From Symbiobacterium sp. (GTDB taxonomy: Bacteria > Bacillota > Sulfobacillia > UBA995 > UBA9673): 34,721 nt of DNA. This document shows positions 33,773 to 34,721 of the stretch, in pieces; position 1 is the stretch's first letter; each line of letters begins with the position of its first letter. The stretch spans positions 1 to 34,721 of the forward strand of contig DYFB01000007.1 in the NCBI GenBank assembly GCA_020725405.1. Direction: 5' to 3'. The notes beneath the pieces were generated by a model. It did not search any database, was not told the DNA's origin, and saw only the letters and a list, made by a program, of their open reading frames with translations. The translations under genes and the position numbers were made by a program.

Positions 33773-34721
33773 GTGGTGGACGGGCTCATCGCTCTCGACC
33801 TCGAGGTCGAGCACTTCGCCCTGATAAAGGTCATCGGTGTCGGCGGGGGCGGGAACAACGCCGTCAACCGGATGGTCACGAGCGGGCTGAAGGGCGTGGA
33901 GTTCGTGGCCATGAACACCGACGTCCAGGCCCTCTACCGGTCCGCCGCCCCCATCAAGATCCAGCTCGGGGAGAAGCTGACCCGGGGTCTCGGGGCCGGA
34001 GGCAACCCCGAAATCGGCCGCCAGGCGGGCGAGGAGAGCCGCGAGGCCATAACCAGGGTGGTCAGAGGGGCGGACATGGTCTTCGTCACCGCCGGCATGG
34101 GCGGCGGGACGGGCACGGGGGCGGCCCCCATCATCGCCGAGTGCGCCCGGGAGGCGGGGGCCCTGACGGTCGGCATCGTGACCAAGCCCTTCACCTTCGA
34201 GGGCAAGCACAGGATGCGCCAGGCCGAGGAGGGCGTCAGCCGGCTCCGCGAGAAGGTCGACACCCTGATCGTCATCCCCAACGACCGGCTCCTCCAGATC
34301 GTCGAGAGGCGGACCTCCATGCTCGAGGCTTTCCGCATCGCCGACGACATCCTCAGGCAGGGAGTCCAGAGCATCTCCGACCTTGTGGCCGTGCCCGGCT
34401 TCATCAACCTGGACTTCGCCGATGTGCGCGAGATCATGACGAGCACCGGCTCGGCCCTCATGGGCGTGGGGGTCGGGACGGGCGAGACGCGGGCCGCCGA
34501 CGCGGCGCGCGCCGCCATCTCGAGCTCCCTCCTCGAGACGTCCATTGTCGGCGCCAAGGGCCTCCTCATCAACATCACCGGCGGGGAGGACCTGACCCTC
34601 TTCGAGGTCAACGAGGCCGCCGAGATTGCGACGGAGGCGGCCGACGAGGAGGCCAAGATCATCTTCGGCGCGGCCGTCGACGAGTCGATGAAGGACGAGG
34701 TCCGGGTGACGGTCATCGCCA
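33773..34721 (+). CDS. ftsZ: Cell-division GTPase FtsZ, 3'-truncated by window end
   Basis: [38 protein letters not shown] (tubulin signature); frame open to the end of window, so absent from the ORF list. Start GTG 33773 or 33776. Confidence 0.96.
   Translation, partial: MVDGLIALDLEVEHFALIKVIGVGGGGNNAVNRMVTSGLKGVEFVAMNTDVQALYRSAAPIKIQLGEKLTRGLGAGGNPEIGRQAGEESREAITRVVRGADMVFVTAGMGGGTGTGAAPIIAECAREAGALTVGIVTKPFTFEGKHRMRQAEEGVSRLREKVDTLIVIPNDRLLQIVERRTSMLEAFRIADDILRQGVQSISDLVAVPGFINLDFADVREIMTSTGSALMGVGVGTGETRAADAARAAISSSLLETSIVGAKGLLINITGGEDLTLFEVNEAAEIATEAADEEAKIIFGAAVDESMKDEVRVTVIA

Noticed and set aside
1-34721. tRNA, rRNA, transposase, integrase, phage or toxin-antitoxin genes
   Set aside because: None recognised by eye on either strand; the window looks like core chromosome rather than a mobile island.

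Overview
High-GC (by eye ~70%) chromosomal window from an endospore-forming Firmicutes-type bacterium. Genus is not assignable from sequence alone. Four blocks are visible. (1) 1-10589 is a + strand catabolic island: 2-oxoacid:ferredoxin oxidoreductase korABC (korA truncated at the window start), a Glu/Leu/Phe/Val-type dehydrogenase, a split methylmalonyl-CoA mutase (catalytic and B12-binding subunits), methylmalonyl-CoA epimerase, and a four-gene Na+-pump-type methylmalonyl-CoA decarboxylase. Together these could run glutamate -> 2-oxoglutarate -> succinyl-CoA -> methylmalonyl-CoA -> propionyl-CoA. (2) 10672-12985 is sporulation-associated: a membrane-anchored GH18-like protein with an altered catalytic motif, and two tandem alpha/beta-type SASP genes each followed by a near-identical hairpin. 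(3) 13090-18340 is mostly - strand: an unrecognised 283-aa protein, HAD hydrolase, M20 peptidase, 5-formyl-THF cyclo-ligase, ASCH-like protein and a decayed M55 D-aminopeptidase remnant; a YdcZ/DUF606 transporter is on +. (4) 18481-34721 is the dcw division/cell-wall cluster mraZ-rsmH-ftsL-spoVD/ftsI-murE-murF-mraY-ftsW-murG-murA-ftsQ-ftsA-ftsZ (ftsZ truncated). murD, murC and murB are missing from their usual places. The most notable non-coding signals are three TGGGA boxes at exact 10-bp spacing between a good promoter and mraZ, a ~4-copy 38-bp tandem repeat between ftsQ and ftsA whose units carry the same GGAGGGCTC 9-mer as the ftsA ribosome-binding site, and a 21-bp in-frame repeat in ftsL. 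I did not find a clearly new multi-gene system. The best novelty leads are the regulatory/repeat architecture of the dcw cluster and the orphan 283-aa protein.
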